From Methylobacterium aquaticum (GTDB lineage: Bacteria; Pseudomonadota; Alphaproteobacteria; Rhizobiales; Beijerinckiaceae): a stretch of 47,442 nt of DNA. The notes beneath the pieces were generated by a model. It had not been told where the DNA came from, searched no databases, and saw only the letters and a list, made by a program, of their open reading frames with translations. The stretch spans positions 1-47,442 of the forward strand of contig NZ_LABX01000040.1 of NCBI RefSeq assembly GCF_001043915.1, in the 5' to 3' direction. Below are positions 1 to 9,400 of this stretch, piece by piece (position 1 is the stretch's first letter; the number at the start of each line of letters is the position of its first letter). A program made the translations under genes and the position numbers.

Positions 1-415
1 CTCATGACCAGACCCGAAGGCCCGATCCGCAGGGACGACGCCGTCCACGCTTCTCTTTCTCGTATGCACTTGTCAAAGAGCCGATCGGGCTGAGAGCCAG
101 ATCTCATCCCCTGGAGAAACGGAAGCAGGTCCAGGTCGCCCTGGCCCTTGCTGTCTTCTCTCTCGGGATGTCCCGGAGGGCTGAGCCGTTCGCTCGGCGC
201 CCCGTCGGTGAGCGGCTGTCTAAGGGTAGCCGGCTCGCCTGTCAACACGGGTGGGATCCGGCAATCGCGGTACGGCGTGCATTCGAGACGGAACGCTCGC
301 GGCCCAGCGTGCGGACGGCGCCACTTCGGTCGTCCGCCCGGTCTGGCGTGGGCGCGTGGCCCGGCGCGCCGCATGCGCCTATGACGAGCGGCGCGCGACC
401 GGGGAGGGGACACCG
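1..415. other. Upstream region of xoxF, no gene recognised
   Basis: I see no convincing coding region here; open frames on both strands are short or are shadows of xoxF. A purine-rich GGGGAGGGGA at 401-410 is the ribosome binding site of xoxF. The rest should hold the xoxF promoter, but I cannot place a -35/-10 pair with confidence. Confidence 0.5.
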
Positions 416-2179
416 ATGAGGAGAATGGTGCTGGCGGCTCTGCTGCTCGGCCTGGGCCCGGCTTCCGCCGGGGAGACCGTGGCGCTGCCGACTGTCGATA
501 ACGCCAACACGCGCTATTCCGCGCTCGACCAGATCACGTCCGACAATGTCGGCCGGCTCACGGTGGCCTGGACCTACTCGACCGGGGTACTGCGCGGGCA
601 CGAGGGCGCGCCACTCGTGGTCGGCCACATCATGTATGTGCACACGCCGTTCCCGAACACCGTCACGGCCCTCGACCTCGACCAGAACGGCAAGATCCTG
701 TGGCGCTATGCGCCGCGGCAGGAGGCCGGCGTGGTGGCGGTAATGTGCTGCGACACGGTTCATCGCGGACTCGCCTATCAGGACGGGCGGGTCTTCCTGC
801 AACTGGCCGATACGACCGTCGTCGCCCTCGATGCCGAGACCGGGCGGGTGCTGTGGTCGGTGCGGAACGGCGATCCGGCGAAGGGAGAGACCAACACTGC
901 GGCCGTGCTCCCGGTGCGGGACAGGGTGATCGTCGGCTTGTCGGGCGGGGAGTACGGGGCGCGCTGCCACGTCACCGCCTACGACCAGGCGACGGGGCGG
1001 CGCCTGTGGCGTGCCTACGCCACCGGCCCGGATGCCGAGATGCTGGTCGATCCCGACAAGACGACGGAACTCGGCCGCCCGATCGGCCGGGATTCTTCGC
1101 TGAAGAGCTGGGACGGCGAGCAGTGGAAGACCGGCGGCGGCTGCGCCTGGGGCTGGTTCTCCTACGATCCAGACCTGAACCTCGTCTATTACGGCACCGG
1201 CAATCCCTCGACCTGGAACCCGGCGCAGCGCCCGGGCGACAACCGCTGGGCGATGGCGATCGTCGCCCGGGATGCCGACACGGGCGTGGCGAAATGGGTC
1301 TACCAGATGACGCCCCACGACCAGTGGGACTATGACGGCGTCAACGAGATGATCCTGACCGAGCAGGCCGTCGACGGACGCAAGCGCCGCCTCCTGACCC
1401 ATTTCGACCGCAATGGCTTCGGCTACACCCTCGACCGGGAGACCGGCGAGCTGCTGGTCGCCGAAAAGTTCGATCCGAGCGTGAACTGGGCCAAGCGCAT
1501 CGAGCTGGACCGCGCCTCTCCGGCCTATGGCCGGCCGGTGGTGGACGAGCGCTACGCGCCGGGCGTCACCGGCGAGGACGAGACCGTGACGGGCATCTGC
1601 CCCGGGGCGCTCGGCGCCAAGAACCAGCAGCCCGCCGCCTACTCGCCGCGCACCGGCCTGTTCTACGTCCCGACCAACCACATGTGCATGGATTACGAGC
1701 CGTTCCACGTCACCTACACGCGGGGCCAGCCTTACGTCGGCGCGACGCTGACGCTGCATCCGCCGCCGGGCACGGACCGCACCGGCGCCTTCATCGCCTG
1801 GGACAACCTGGCGGGGCGGATCCGATGGTCGATCCCGGAGCCGTTCTCGGTCTGGTCGGGGGCGCTCGCCACCGCGGGCGGCGTGGTGTTCTACGGGACC
1901 CTCGAAGGATACCTCAAGGCGGTCGATGCCGAGACCGGCCGGGAACTCTATCGCTTCAAGACGCCGTCGGGGATCGTCGGTAACGTCACCACCTATCGGC
2001 ATCGCGGACGGCAATACGTGGCGGTCCTGTCGGGCATCGGCGGCTGGGCCGGAATCGGGCTCGCGGCGGGCCTCACCGATTCGGCCGAGGGCTCGGGCGC
2101 CGTCGGCGGCTATGCCGCGCTGTCGCACTATACCGCGGCCGGCGGGCAGCTCACTGTGTTCGGCTTGCCGGAGCCCTAA
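416..2179 (+). CDS. xoxF: XoxF-type lanthanide-dependent PQQ methanol dehydrogenase
   Basis: Periplasmic quinoprotein oxidising methanol to formaldehyde (or formate) with PQQ and a lanthanide, passing electrons to a cytochrome c. The ATG at 416 follows a strong SD and gives 587 residues with a signal peptide of about 19 ([19 protein letters not shown]). Visible family marks: the vicinal Cys pair MCCDT (C111-C112), GGEYG (E179, metal ligand), [10 protein letters not shown] (N263), and WDYDGVNE, where D305 is the catalytic Asp. D307, two residues on, is the extra Asp that distinguishes lanthanide XoxF from calcium MxaF (Ala there). The C-terminal [12 protein letters not shown] stretch is typical of the XoxF5 group. 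Odd: the mature N-terminus starts close to [10 protein letters not shown], so the roughly 20 to 25 residues that usually precede it seem to be missing. No xoxG/xoxJ lies next to it, so this is an orphan copy. An intact enzyme is likely; the clade is judged by eye. Confidence 0.93.
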   Translation: MRRMVLAALLLGLGPASAGETVALPTVDNANTRYSALDQITSDNVGRLTVAWTYSTGVLRGHEGAPLVVGHIMYVHTPFPNTVTALDLDQNGKILWRYAPRQEAGVVAVMCCDTVHRGLAYQDGRVFLQLADTTVVALDAETGRVLWSVRNGDPAKGETNTAAVLPVRDRVIVGLSGGEYGARCHVTAYDQATGRRLWRAYATGPDAEMLVDPDKTTELGRPIGRDSSLKSWDGEQWKTGGGCAWGWFSYDPDLNLVYYGTGNPSTWNPAQRPGDNRWAMAIVARDADTGVAKWVYQMTPHDQWDYDGVNEMILTEQAVDGRKRRLLTHFDRNGFGYTLDRETGELLVAEKFDPSVNWAKRIELDRASPAYGRPVVDERYAPGVTGEDETVTGICPGALGAKNQQPAAYSPRTGLFYVPTNHMCMDYEPFHVTYTRGQPYVGATLTLHPPPGTDRTGAFIAWDNLAGRIRWSIPEPFSVWSGALATAGGVVFYGTLEGYLKAVDAETGRELYRFKTPSGIVGNVTTYRHRGRQYVAVLSGIGGWAGIGLAAGLTDSAEGSGAVGGYAALSHYTAAGGQLTVFGLPEP

Positions 2180-2240
2180 AAGGTCCCGGGACGGAGACGG
2201 TCCGGCCGCCTGCCGGTCCCACCATCACGGAGGCCCTTCG

Positions 2241-3449
2241 ATGCGGGTGCCGATCGCGCTCTTGTGGCTCCTCGTGGCGACCGCCGCCCGGGCGCAGACC
2301 CCGCCGGCGGCGGAGCCCTCGATGGCCGCTTGCCTCCCCGGCCTCGTCGCCCGGGCGCGGGAGCAGGGGGTGACTCCGGCCCTGGCGGAGGCGCAGCTCG
2401 CCGGGCTTGACCCCGATCCGGAGGTGCTCGCGGCGACGCGCAGGCAGGCGGAGTTCGAGAAACCGATCTGGGCCTATCTCGACGCCGCGGTGAGCGACGA
2501 GGCGGTGGCGGATGGCCGGGCGACGCTCGCGGCAGAAGCCAGCCTGCCGGCGATCGAGGCGGCCACGGGGGTCGACCGGCACGTGCTGGTGGCGATCTGG
2601 GGCATCGAATCGGGCTATGGCCGGGTCCTGAACGATCCCCGCAAGGTGCGGCCAGTGCTGCGCTCGCTCGCGACCCTGGCCTGTTCCGGCGACAGGCGGG
2701 TTGCCACCTGGACCGAGGAGCTGGTTGCGGCCCTGCGCATCCTCGATCGTGGCGGCACGACCCCTGAGCACCTGACCGGCTCCTGGGCGGGCGCGACGGG
2801 CCACACCCAGTTCATGCCGACGACGTATCTGCGCCACGCCGTCGACGGCGACGGCGATGGGCGGGCCGACATCTGGTCCTCGGCTCCGGATGCGCTGGCC
2901 TCGACGGCGCAGTATTTGCGGAGCCTGGGGTGGCGCCCGGGCGAGGGCTGGGGCGGCGAAGTGCGGCTGCCGGCGGGCTTCGACGTCCGCCTCGCGGACG
3001 AGACGACGGTCCGGACGCTGAGCGAGTGGCGCGCGCTCGGGGTCACGCCCGCGGGCCGGGTCATCGGGGCGGACACCGAGACGGCCCGCCTCGTCCTGCC
3101 GGCCGGCGCGAAGGGGCCGGCCTTCCTGCTGCGGCCGAACTTCCAGACCCTGCTCGGCTACAACGCGGCCTTCTCCTACGCGCTGGCGGTGGCGCATCTG
3201 TCCGACCGGCTGCGTGGGGAGCCGGGCTTCGTACAATCCTGGCCCCGGGGTGACCGGCCACTCGCGGCCGACGAGCGGCGGGAGATCCAGGCGGCCCTCG
3301 AGGCGAAGGGGCATCCAGTCGGCGGGATCGACGGGCGCATCGGTCCGCGCAGCCGCGCGGCGATCCGGGCCTATCAGGCGGCTTCTGGGCTGGTGCCGGA
3401 CGGCTACGCCGACACGACGCTGCTCGAACGCTTGCGGGCCGGCGAGTGA
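2241..3449 (+). CDS. Secreted lytic murein transglycosylase (MltB family) with peptidoglycan-binding domain
   Basis: Cleaves the MurNAc-GlcNAc bond in peptidoglycan, forming 1,6-anhydroMurNAc, in the periplasm. The protein has 402 residues: a signal peptide (MRVPIALLWLLVATAARAQ), then a family 3 lytic transglycosylase fold (about 25-320) with the catalytic Glu in WGIESGYG (E123) and the downstream GATGHTQFMPTTY motif. A C-terminal PG_binding_1 domain (about 340-400) contains GGIDGRIGPRSRAAIRAYQ. The ATG at 2241 follows CGGAGG at 2229-2234. It lies 61 bp after xoxF on the same strand, so co-transcription is possible but no functional link is evident. The family call is firm; the exact MltB subgroup is not resolved. 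Confidence 0.9.
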   Translation: MRVPIALLWLLVATAARAQTPPAAEPSMAACLPGLVARAREQGVTPALAEAQLAGLDPDPEVLAATRRQAEFEKPIWAYLDAAVSDEAVADGRATLAAEASLPAIEAATGVDRHVLVAIWGIESGYGRVLNDPRKVRPVLRSLATLACSGDRRVATWTEELVAALRILDRGGTTPEHLTGSWAGATGHTQFMPTTYLRHAVDGDGDGRADIWSSAPDALASTAQYLRSLGWRPGEGWGGEVRLPAGFDVRLADETTVRTLSEWRALGVTPAGRVIGADTETARLVLPAGAKGPAFLLRPNFQTLLGYNAAFSYALAVAHLSDRLRGEPGFVQSWPRGDRPLAADERREIQAALEAKGHPVGGIDGRIGPRSRAAIRAYQAASGLVPDGYADTTLLERLRAGE

Positions 3450-3524
3450 CACCGACGGTCGTCGGATGCACAGGATCGGGCGGCGCAGCCCGACGGGCGC
3501 CCGCTTGCCGATGGCAGGCGACTT

Positions 3525-3538
3525 GTTGCGCTTGCAAC
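3525..3538. promoter_or_regulatory. Candidate operator of the MarR regulator
   Basis: The inverted repeat GTTGC-gctt-GCAAC lies about 50 bp before the MarR start at 3589. TTGC/GCAA palindromes of this shape are common MarR-family operators, and autorepression is usual in the family. Inference only. Confidence 0.35.
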
Positions 3539-3588
3539 TTTCTGTCACAGCGTGGGATGACGATCGCCCACGTGCCGACCTGTACCCG

Positions 3589-4041
3589 ATGGACCGCCTG
3601 GACCTGCTCAGCTTTTCGCCGTTCCGGCTCAACCGTCTCGCCACCGAGTTCAGCCACGCGCTCGCCGCCGACTACGCCCGCTTCGGCATCGACATCCCGG
3701 AATGGCGTGTGCTGGCGACGCTCGGACAGCATGACGAACCGCGCAGCGCGGCCTATGTCGTGCGCTGCACCCGCACGCATAAATCGCGCATCAGCCGGGC
3801 GGTGAGCCATCTGATCGAACTCGGCTTCGTCGAGCGCTTGGAGGCCGGCGATGACCGGCGCGAGATCATGCTCCGGCTCACGGCGCAGGGGCGGGCGACC
3901 TACGCCGAACTCGTGCCGATCCTGCTTACACGGGAAGCCAAGCTCCTGTCGGGCTTCAGCGAGGGACAGCGGCAGGATTTCGAGCGGCTGCTGGGGGTGC
4001 TGGAAGAGTCGCTCGGGATGGTGCGGTGTCAGGAGGAGTGA
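3589..4041 (+). CDS. MarR-family transcriptional regulator
   Basis: Winged-helix DNA-binding protein of 150 residues, probably dimeric. The order fits MarR: an N-terminal dimerisation helix (PFRLNRLATEFSHALAADY), a wHTH with the recognition helix around THKSRISRAVSHLIELGFVER, the wing with the typical DDRREIMLRLTAQG, then a C-terminal helix pair. The ATG at 3589 (MDRLDLLSF) gives the normal family length. An in-frame ATG at 3511 would add 26 residues, and the candidate operator would then lie inside the gene, so 3589 is preferred. The ligand and targets cannot be read from sequence. The neighbours are the transglycosylase upstream and a small membrane peptide convergent downstream. Confidence 0.85.
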   Translation: MDRLDLLSFSPFRLNRLATEFSHALAADYARFGIDIPEWRVLATLGQHDEPRSAAYVVRCTRTHKSRISRAVSHLIELGFVERLEAGDDRREIMLRLTAQGRATYAELVPILLTREAKLLSGFSEGQRQDFERLLGVLEESLGMVRCQEE

Positions 4042-4084
4042 GACACCTGCCGCAGACGCGGCACGCTTCTCCCCGCGCCGGTCC

Positions 4085-4228
4085 TCAATTCAGGACGGCA
4101 GAGATCGCCTGCACGTCGGCCCGCGCCACATAAGCCGTCAGGATCAGGAAAACCATGACCGTGAGCGCGTTCCAGGCCAGGTAGCGGCTGCGGTTGACCA
4201 AGGTGCGGGCCTTGACGGCGGCGGGCAT
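4085..4228 (-). CDS. Small single-pass membrane protein (47 residues)
   Basis: Reading the minus strand from the ATG at 4228 gives a 47-residue peptide with a basic N-terminus (MPAAVKARTLVNRSRYLAW), one hydrophobic segment (ALTVMVFLILTAYVA) and a short polar tail ending AVLN. GAGGAG lies about eight bases before this ATG; a second ATG at 4234 is too close to the SD. The positive-inside pattern predicts a cytoplasmic N-terminus. It matches no family I recognise, although such peptides are common beside respiratory or stress genes. It is convergent with the MarR gene. Confidence 0.55.
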   Translation of the reverse strand: MPAAVKARTLVNRSRYLAWNALTVMVFLILTAYVARADVQAISAVLN

Positions 4229-4450
4229 GGTCATGGCTCCTCGGTGAGGCGCGAGCGGCGCCCGCGTCGGTCATGGGGAGGCGATGTGAATCGCCGAGAG
4301 GGTCCGGCTGCGCGGCGTTGCAGCTCGGGCACATTCAAGCCCGGCCGTGCTCGTGCGTCAATGAATGCGTATCCCAAAGAATTGCAGCGCTGGAGAAAAA
4401 ATGAACATGTCCCATGGCGTGGTGTCGCTGTGGCACACGATCTTCCGGCT
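4229..4450. other. Intergenic region, nothing recognised
   Basis: There is no gene with a credible start and composition. The stretch holds the promoter side of the small membrane protein and then leads into the repeat beside the island. Confidence 0.4.
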
Positions 4451-4695
4451 CAGGTTTCAAAGTTCGCGCAAGGGCCTCGCGGCGGAACGCCTCACGCCAC
4501 GCCCGAATCGGGCTAAAGGGCAAGGTGCCGATCACCGACCTTCTATTGGATGGATGAACCAGGAAGGCAAAGGGGAGGGGCCGAATTCGCCCGCTGAACC
4601 TCCCCTACCGCATGGTCACTCTGTGGTCGCCGGCTAAAACAAGCGAGCCGTCTTCGATGCCGAAGGCCACCCGATCATTGACGTCAGTGGAGAAT
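4451..4695. repeat. Left copy of long imperfect direct repeat outside the island
   Basis: About 245 bp that matches 24964-25210 at the right end of the island, roughly four-fifths identical by eye with a few single-base indels. It runs directly into the 48-bp att repeat. It therefore represents the sequence just 3' of tRNA-Thr, present once outside and once inside the island. Confidence 0.8.
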
Positions 4696-4743
4696 AATGG
4701 TGCCGCAAGAGGGATTCGAACCCCCGACCCCCTCATTACGAAT
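4696..4743. repeat. Left attachment site: 3' tRNA-Thr fragment
   Basis: 48 bp identical to 25211-25258. On the minus strand it is the 3' half of tRNA-Thr, from the anticodon loop through the T arm to the acceptor and CCA. The identity stops abruptly at 4743, where island sequence begins. This is the classic footprint of tyrosine-integrase insertion into a tRNA 3' end. Confidence 0.9.
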
Positions 4744-4861
4744 AACAATAATGGCATTTCCCAGGGCTACTCCCGATTACTCTCTAGTTCTCTAAGCATT
4801 TGTTTTAGATCGGCATTCTCGATGCTATGATCGCGTCCTGGTTACCGTGGTTTCCTTCCAC

Positions 4862-4881
4862 GGTGGTCACCCGGTGGTCAC
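4862..4881. promoter_or_regulatory. Candidate integrase arm-type sites, left
   Basis: Two direct copies of GGTGGTCAC (4862-4870 and 4873-4881), 11 bp apart, between the att core and the integrase start. The same motif, again doubled, occurs inside the right end at 25126-25144. Paired short direct repeats flanking the core are what arm-binding sites of tyrosine integrases look like. Inference. Confidence 0.4.
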
Positions 4882-4895
4882 TGGCAGCGATCGCG

Positions 4896-6152
4896 ATGTC
4901 CGACAATCCCACGAAGCTCACAAAGCGCATCATTGACCTCGCTGGACCGCGCGGGCGGCGATACGAGATTTGGGACGCCGAGTTGAAGGGCTTTGGCCTG
5001 CGCGTCGAACCCTCCGGCCTGAAATCCTTCATCCTCCGCTACAGGCCAGGTGGACGGCGGGCGGCCAAGAGGTTCGTCAACCTCGGACGGTACGGGGCGG
5101 TTACGCCCGATGAAGCGCGACGACAAGCCCGCGAGCATCTCGGGGCGGTCGCCCGCGGCGTTGACCCGGCCCAGGAGCGTGCTCGAAAGCGAGCGGCGGC
5201 CACCATCGGCGAGGTAGCGCAACGCTTCATCGACGAGCACGTCGTTCCGAAGCGGAAGGCCTCGACGATCGCGAGCTACCGCCACGCTTTCGACGCACAC
5301 ATCCTGCCGGACTTCCGCTCGCGTCAGGCGGAAGCCATCACCCGAGCCGATGTCGCCCGCCTTCACCATCGCCTGGAAGATCGCCCGGCGACCGCGAACT
5401 ACGTGATGGCGGTGCTGAGTTCGTTGTACTCCTGGTGCGACCGGCAGGGGCTGGTGCCAGATGGCTACAATCCCGTCACCCGGCTCGAACGCTATCGCGA
5501 GCAGGGGCGCGAGCGCTATCTGACGTCGGCCGAATTGACCCGCCTCGGCGATGCCCTGCGTGAGGCTGAAACGACTGGTGTCCCATGGCAGGTTGATGAG
5601 ACCGGACCGGGTGCGAAGCACCTTGCGAAGCCAGAGAACAGGCGAACGGTGCTTGACCCCGGTGCCGTCGCGGCGATCCGCCTGCTGATCCTCACCGGTG
5701 CCCGCCTGCGCGAGATCCTGCATCTCCGCTGGAACGAGGTTGATGTCGAGCGAGGGCTCGCCTTCTTGCCGGACAGCAAGACGGGCCGGAAGACCCTCGT
5801 GCTGAGCCGCGCCGCCATTCGCGTTCTGCAGGCATTGCCTCGCACGAACCCTACCTTTGTGATTGCCGGAAACAAAGATGAGAAGCCCCGCGCCGACCTT
5901 AATAAGCCTTGGAGGGCGGTACGTCAGCGAGCCAACTTGCCTGGGGTTCGCCTTCACGACCTCCGCCATACCTTTGCCTCGATCGGCGCAGGTGCGAGCC
6001 TGGGGCTGCCTATCGTCGGCAAGCTTCTCGGTCATTCCCAGCCTGAAACTACGGCTCGCTACGCCCATCTCGATGCGAGCCCACTGCGTCAGGCTGCCGA
6101 CTTGATCGGCGATAAAATTGACGATTCTCTTGACCGTAATGCTGCCCGGTAA
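4896..6152 (+). CDS. int: Tyrosine site-specific recombinase (island integrase)
   Basis: Catalyses integration and excision of the island at the tRNA-Thr 3' end. The ATG at 4896 gives 418 residues with the P4-type layout: an N-terminal arm-binding DUF4102 domain (about 5-95), a SAM-like core-binding domain (about 100-190) and a C-terminal catalytic domain. Catalytic motifs visible: GARLREILHLRW (Arg), HDLRHTFAS (His-x-x-Arg), LLGHSQPETTARYAHL (second His and the nucleophilic Tyr). All expected residues are present, so it looks active. It is transcribed into the island, starting 153 bp from the left att. In the excised circle it would lie downstream of the excisionase gene in the same direction. 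An in-frame upstream start at 4827 would overlap the putative arm sites and is less likely. Confidence 0.95.
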   Translation: MSDNPTKLTKRIIDLAGPRGRRYEIWDAELKGFGLRVEPSGLKSFILRYRPGGRRAAKRFVNLGRYGAVTPDEARRQAREHLGAVARGVDPAQERARKRAAATIGEVAQRFIDEHVVPKRKASTIASYRHAFDAHILPDFRSRQAEAITRADVARLHHRLEDRPATANYVMAVLSSLYSWCDRQGLVPDGYNPVTRLERYREQGRERYLTSAELTRLGDALREAETTGVPWQVDETGPGAKHLAKPENRRTVLDPGAVAAIRLLILTGARLREILHLRWNEVDVERGLAFLPDSKTGRKTLVLSRAAIRVLQALPRTNPTFVIAGNKDEKPRADLNKPWRAVRQRANLPGVRLHDLRHTFASIGAGASLGLPIVGKLLGHSQPETTARYAHLDASPLRQAADLIGDKIDDSLDRNAAR

Positions 6153-6245
6153 ATTTCGCATTGTGCTCAAATTATCATTGGCTTTGCATTGGGGAGCACG
6201 CTTTCATCAGGAGCTAAAGAAATCGAGGCGCTCCTGCTTCAGGTT

Positions 6246-6368
6246 TTACGCGTCATCAGGCAGATCATAGCCAAACGTATCGTCGCAGCATTCAACTAGA
6301 GCATGTTCGAGATCATCAAGGCCAACTCCGATCGTGTTAGAGAGGTTGCTGATATCAGTATGACGCAC
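6246..6368 (-). CDS. Possible small acidic protein downstream of the STAND NTPase
   Basis: The minus strand encodes a 40-residue frame from a GTG at 6368. It is rich in Asp/Glu with a Cys pair (HTDISNLSNT, then DDLEHALVECCDD) and ends at a TAA at 6246-6248. The amino-acid pattern looks natural rather than random. It starts 75 bp after the stop of the large STAND gene and could be its last operon member or the tail of a decayed gene. No family recognised, and the SD is weak. Confidence 0.35.
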   Translation of the reverse strand: MRHTDISNLSNTIGVGLDDLEHALVECCDDTFGYDLPDDA

Positions 6369-6442
6369 CGACCGCTTCGTGACCGGTTAAGCCAAACAAA
6401 AATGCTTGCGAGGATCATACCTGTCTCGTGAATTTATGTGTT

Positions 6443-9400
6443 TCAATGCGTATCGATTTTTGTTTTTAATAAAAATTCTTCGGCAGAAGTCTGGTTAATA
6501 TCAAGAATATCTTCAAATAAATTGAGTGCTCGTTCTCTATAAATACGATCTCGATGAATAGTAATCACGATAGGTAGCAAGCCTTGTGCAAGCAGTGGGC
6601 CCGAAGTTCGTATGTCGTTCAGATCTTTTTTGTTGGCCTGAATAAGTCCGTCAATCATATCGAGAATAACATCGTGAAAAGAATCATCATCAACAACTTC
6701 GCCGAGTCTGTCATCAATAGCAGTATCCGATATTTGCTTAAGTAAAGATAAATTACTGCTGACTATGCGTAGAAGGTGTCGGGTATCATCTTCGTTTGGC
6801 AATGGAGCAATTTTTTGGAAAAAAGAGGCGCAAACTTGAGCAACGCGCGCTTCAGTGCGGGCCGCTAAGAGTGCCAAGTTTTCCCTGGCCCAATGCCGCA
6901 GCTTTGGATCGTCATTGTTCCAAAATTCAACGGCGACATTAGCAATTCCAGTAATGATATCCAAATTAAACTGGAGCTCACTCGAAGACTGTAGGTACTC
7001 GCCTATGGAGAATATCGTCCCTAAGCACGCGGCGCGTAGCGCCAATATCTCACCGATCGCAACCGATGCGAGTGGCCATTCTGATCCACGCCATCCAGCG
7101 AGGACCGCATCAATGGTCTCCTTCGGCAGCACTTGAAGGAGATGGGCGATCAAAACAGCACCTTCGTCGCTGTCACGCACCTCTGGCCATTGAGAAAAAA
7201 TCTTTGCTATAAGATTAGCAACCCTCCCGGGTTCCACATTTCTAAGATAAACGAGTTCGCGACACATGTCCTTCCATACGGCAGCATCTTCCCGCTGTTC
7301 TACACGCCATTCCAAGAAGTCGATCCACTCCAGATAGGCAGGATCGTTGCGACATATAAGTGCATGCGTCACCGCCCGCATGACCATGTAGTTGTTGCCA
7401 CCAGCTATGAAGCGCATGCTTCCTTGTCCAAAAAGGACCGACGTGGGTAATGGCTGTTTTTCGTTGTTTTCTGCTGTAAATTGTTCATTATTTGCCTTTT
7501 TCGGTGAATTTTTTGGTGGTTGAATCCAAGTAAAAAGCAAGCGCACCCAATAATCGTTGAGGCCAGATAGCCTTAATGCAGCCGAATCAAGTACAAAGGT
7601 TGCATCTCGCAAAAATTCGCCATTGCCAAATCCACGGTCGAGGGCAGTCTGCAATACAACGAGGATCCTAGCCGGGTCGATGCCCTCCACATCGACTAGG
7701 GTGCGCAATGCGTCCCCTACGGGGCGTTGATGTGTATCAGGCGAGAATTTATCAATTAGATTCAACACCCTGTCTGGCTGCTTCTTAGCAAGCTCGGCAA
7801 AGGCCGCAGACGCTTCCCTGCTGCCTCCTATCAGAGAAATTTTGTTGTTTTGATTTTTCCAGTCTGTGTTATCAGTGATCTCACTAAATAACTTCAGGAT
7901 GTTCTGATCGCTGGCCCGTTCCATAGCGTCGGTTGCCATTGGCGAGCGTACATACCCGGCGGAGATGCCGCGCTTTGGCGCACGATGTGCATCTGGCACG
8001 GCACGCATCTCTTCGCCAATAAATCGCCTTGCTGCAGAAGGCAGTTTCGTGCGGTCGATTTTTGCAAGCAGACGAGCCCGCATGCGTCGATTTTCCCGTC
8101 GAATGCGCCTGCGTTGATGAACATCATCGTCCGCATCAATGACGCAATCGTTTAATTTATTTATTATTCCAACAAGTTTGTCATTTTCGTCAACACTTAA
8201 GCATGGCGAGAGTGCAGTAATTAGCTGTAGCGTATCAGCTTGATCGTCGCCATGCCGATCACCAAGTACCAACCGATCTGAGTATTTTTCTATAAATCTG
8301 AAGCCGGTATTTGCAAGAGTGGGCATATTGGACGAGAGCGCAAGGGCAAAAAGGCGATCTAGAAGCAAAATACTCCCTTCATTACTCTCTACGATTGAGA
8401 TAAAGCCCAGCGGGTTGCTTCGCGCAAGCTCCTCAAGGGCTGTACGAATAGCCTCAATAAGCGGTACGTCAAAATGTGCTTGTGATGTATCTTGATTTCG
8501 GCCAAGACTCTGCAATTCCCAATAGTCAAATGCTGTAGATTTTCTAAGCTGCGAGTCGGCACCAAATACATCAGCAAGCGACGCAAGCTTCGGCACGAGT
8601 ACATTCGCATAGGCTTTTGGATTTTTCTTCGCAAACTTGCAAAAATCATGCAATCCAGAAATTTCTCTAACATATCTTGCGAAATGACTGGCAAAAGAGC
8701 GTTGCTGGTTTTGCCGATAGATTAGTATTCTACCTATCAGATCAGTCTGTCCAGACTCACTTCTTCTTTCTTGATTTCTTGTCGCTTCATCCGCCGCGGC
8801 GCGCGCCTGTATCACGAGCCGGTCCCAGAGAATCCCTAACAGGTGAGCAGCGACATCATGGCGACTGTCTTCAGCATGCCGACGCACCACCGCGACGTGC
8901 GAGAATGCTACAGACGCAGCTTGCGTGACGGCGGCATCAAACATTCTAAAAGCTTGCTCGTCCCAATGCTCAAGCCGCTCAAGAACAAAAGGCGTGAACC
9001 TAAGTCGATCCGAGCTATCGAGCCAATGCCGCCGCAACAGGGTCAGAACTTCAGGGCCAGCAAATGATACGGCAGCAGACAGCCAATGTAGAACACTCCA
9101 GGCACGTTCGTCGTCCGTCGATGCCATCCGATCTGAGATCGCGCCGCGCAGCAAAGGAAACCATTGCGGCTTGCCTGCGGACAACCGTAGGGCCCGCTCG
9201 GCCAACGGTGCGTCAACCCCGGCGACGACGCGCATAACCAAGCGCCGTTCTTCTTGCGTGGGCGCTTCATATCCAGCAGCAAGGTCCAAGATGAGATGGC
9301 GTAGGTGGCGCTTCAGCGTCCCGTCAACCCAAAGACGCCCGATCGCGGCATCGTACTCCTCCTGTGCAGCATCCCGGATATAACGCAACATGGCGAGGGC

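Noticed and set aside
1..120. Sequence resembling an rRNA leader or spacer
   Set aside because: Only a short vague similarity; no rRNA or tRNA structure could be supported.
242..2128. Long minus-strand open frame opposite xoxF
   Set aside because: Arg/Gly/Asp-rich product without domains, exactly antisense to a complete xoxF; a GC-driven shadow.
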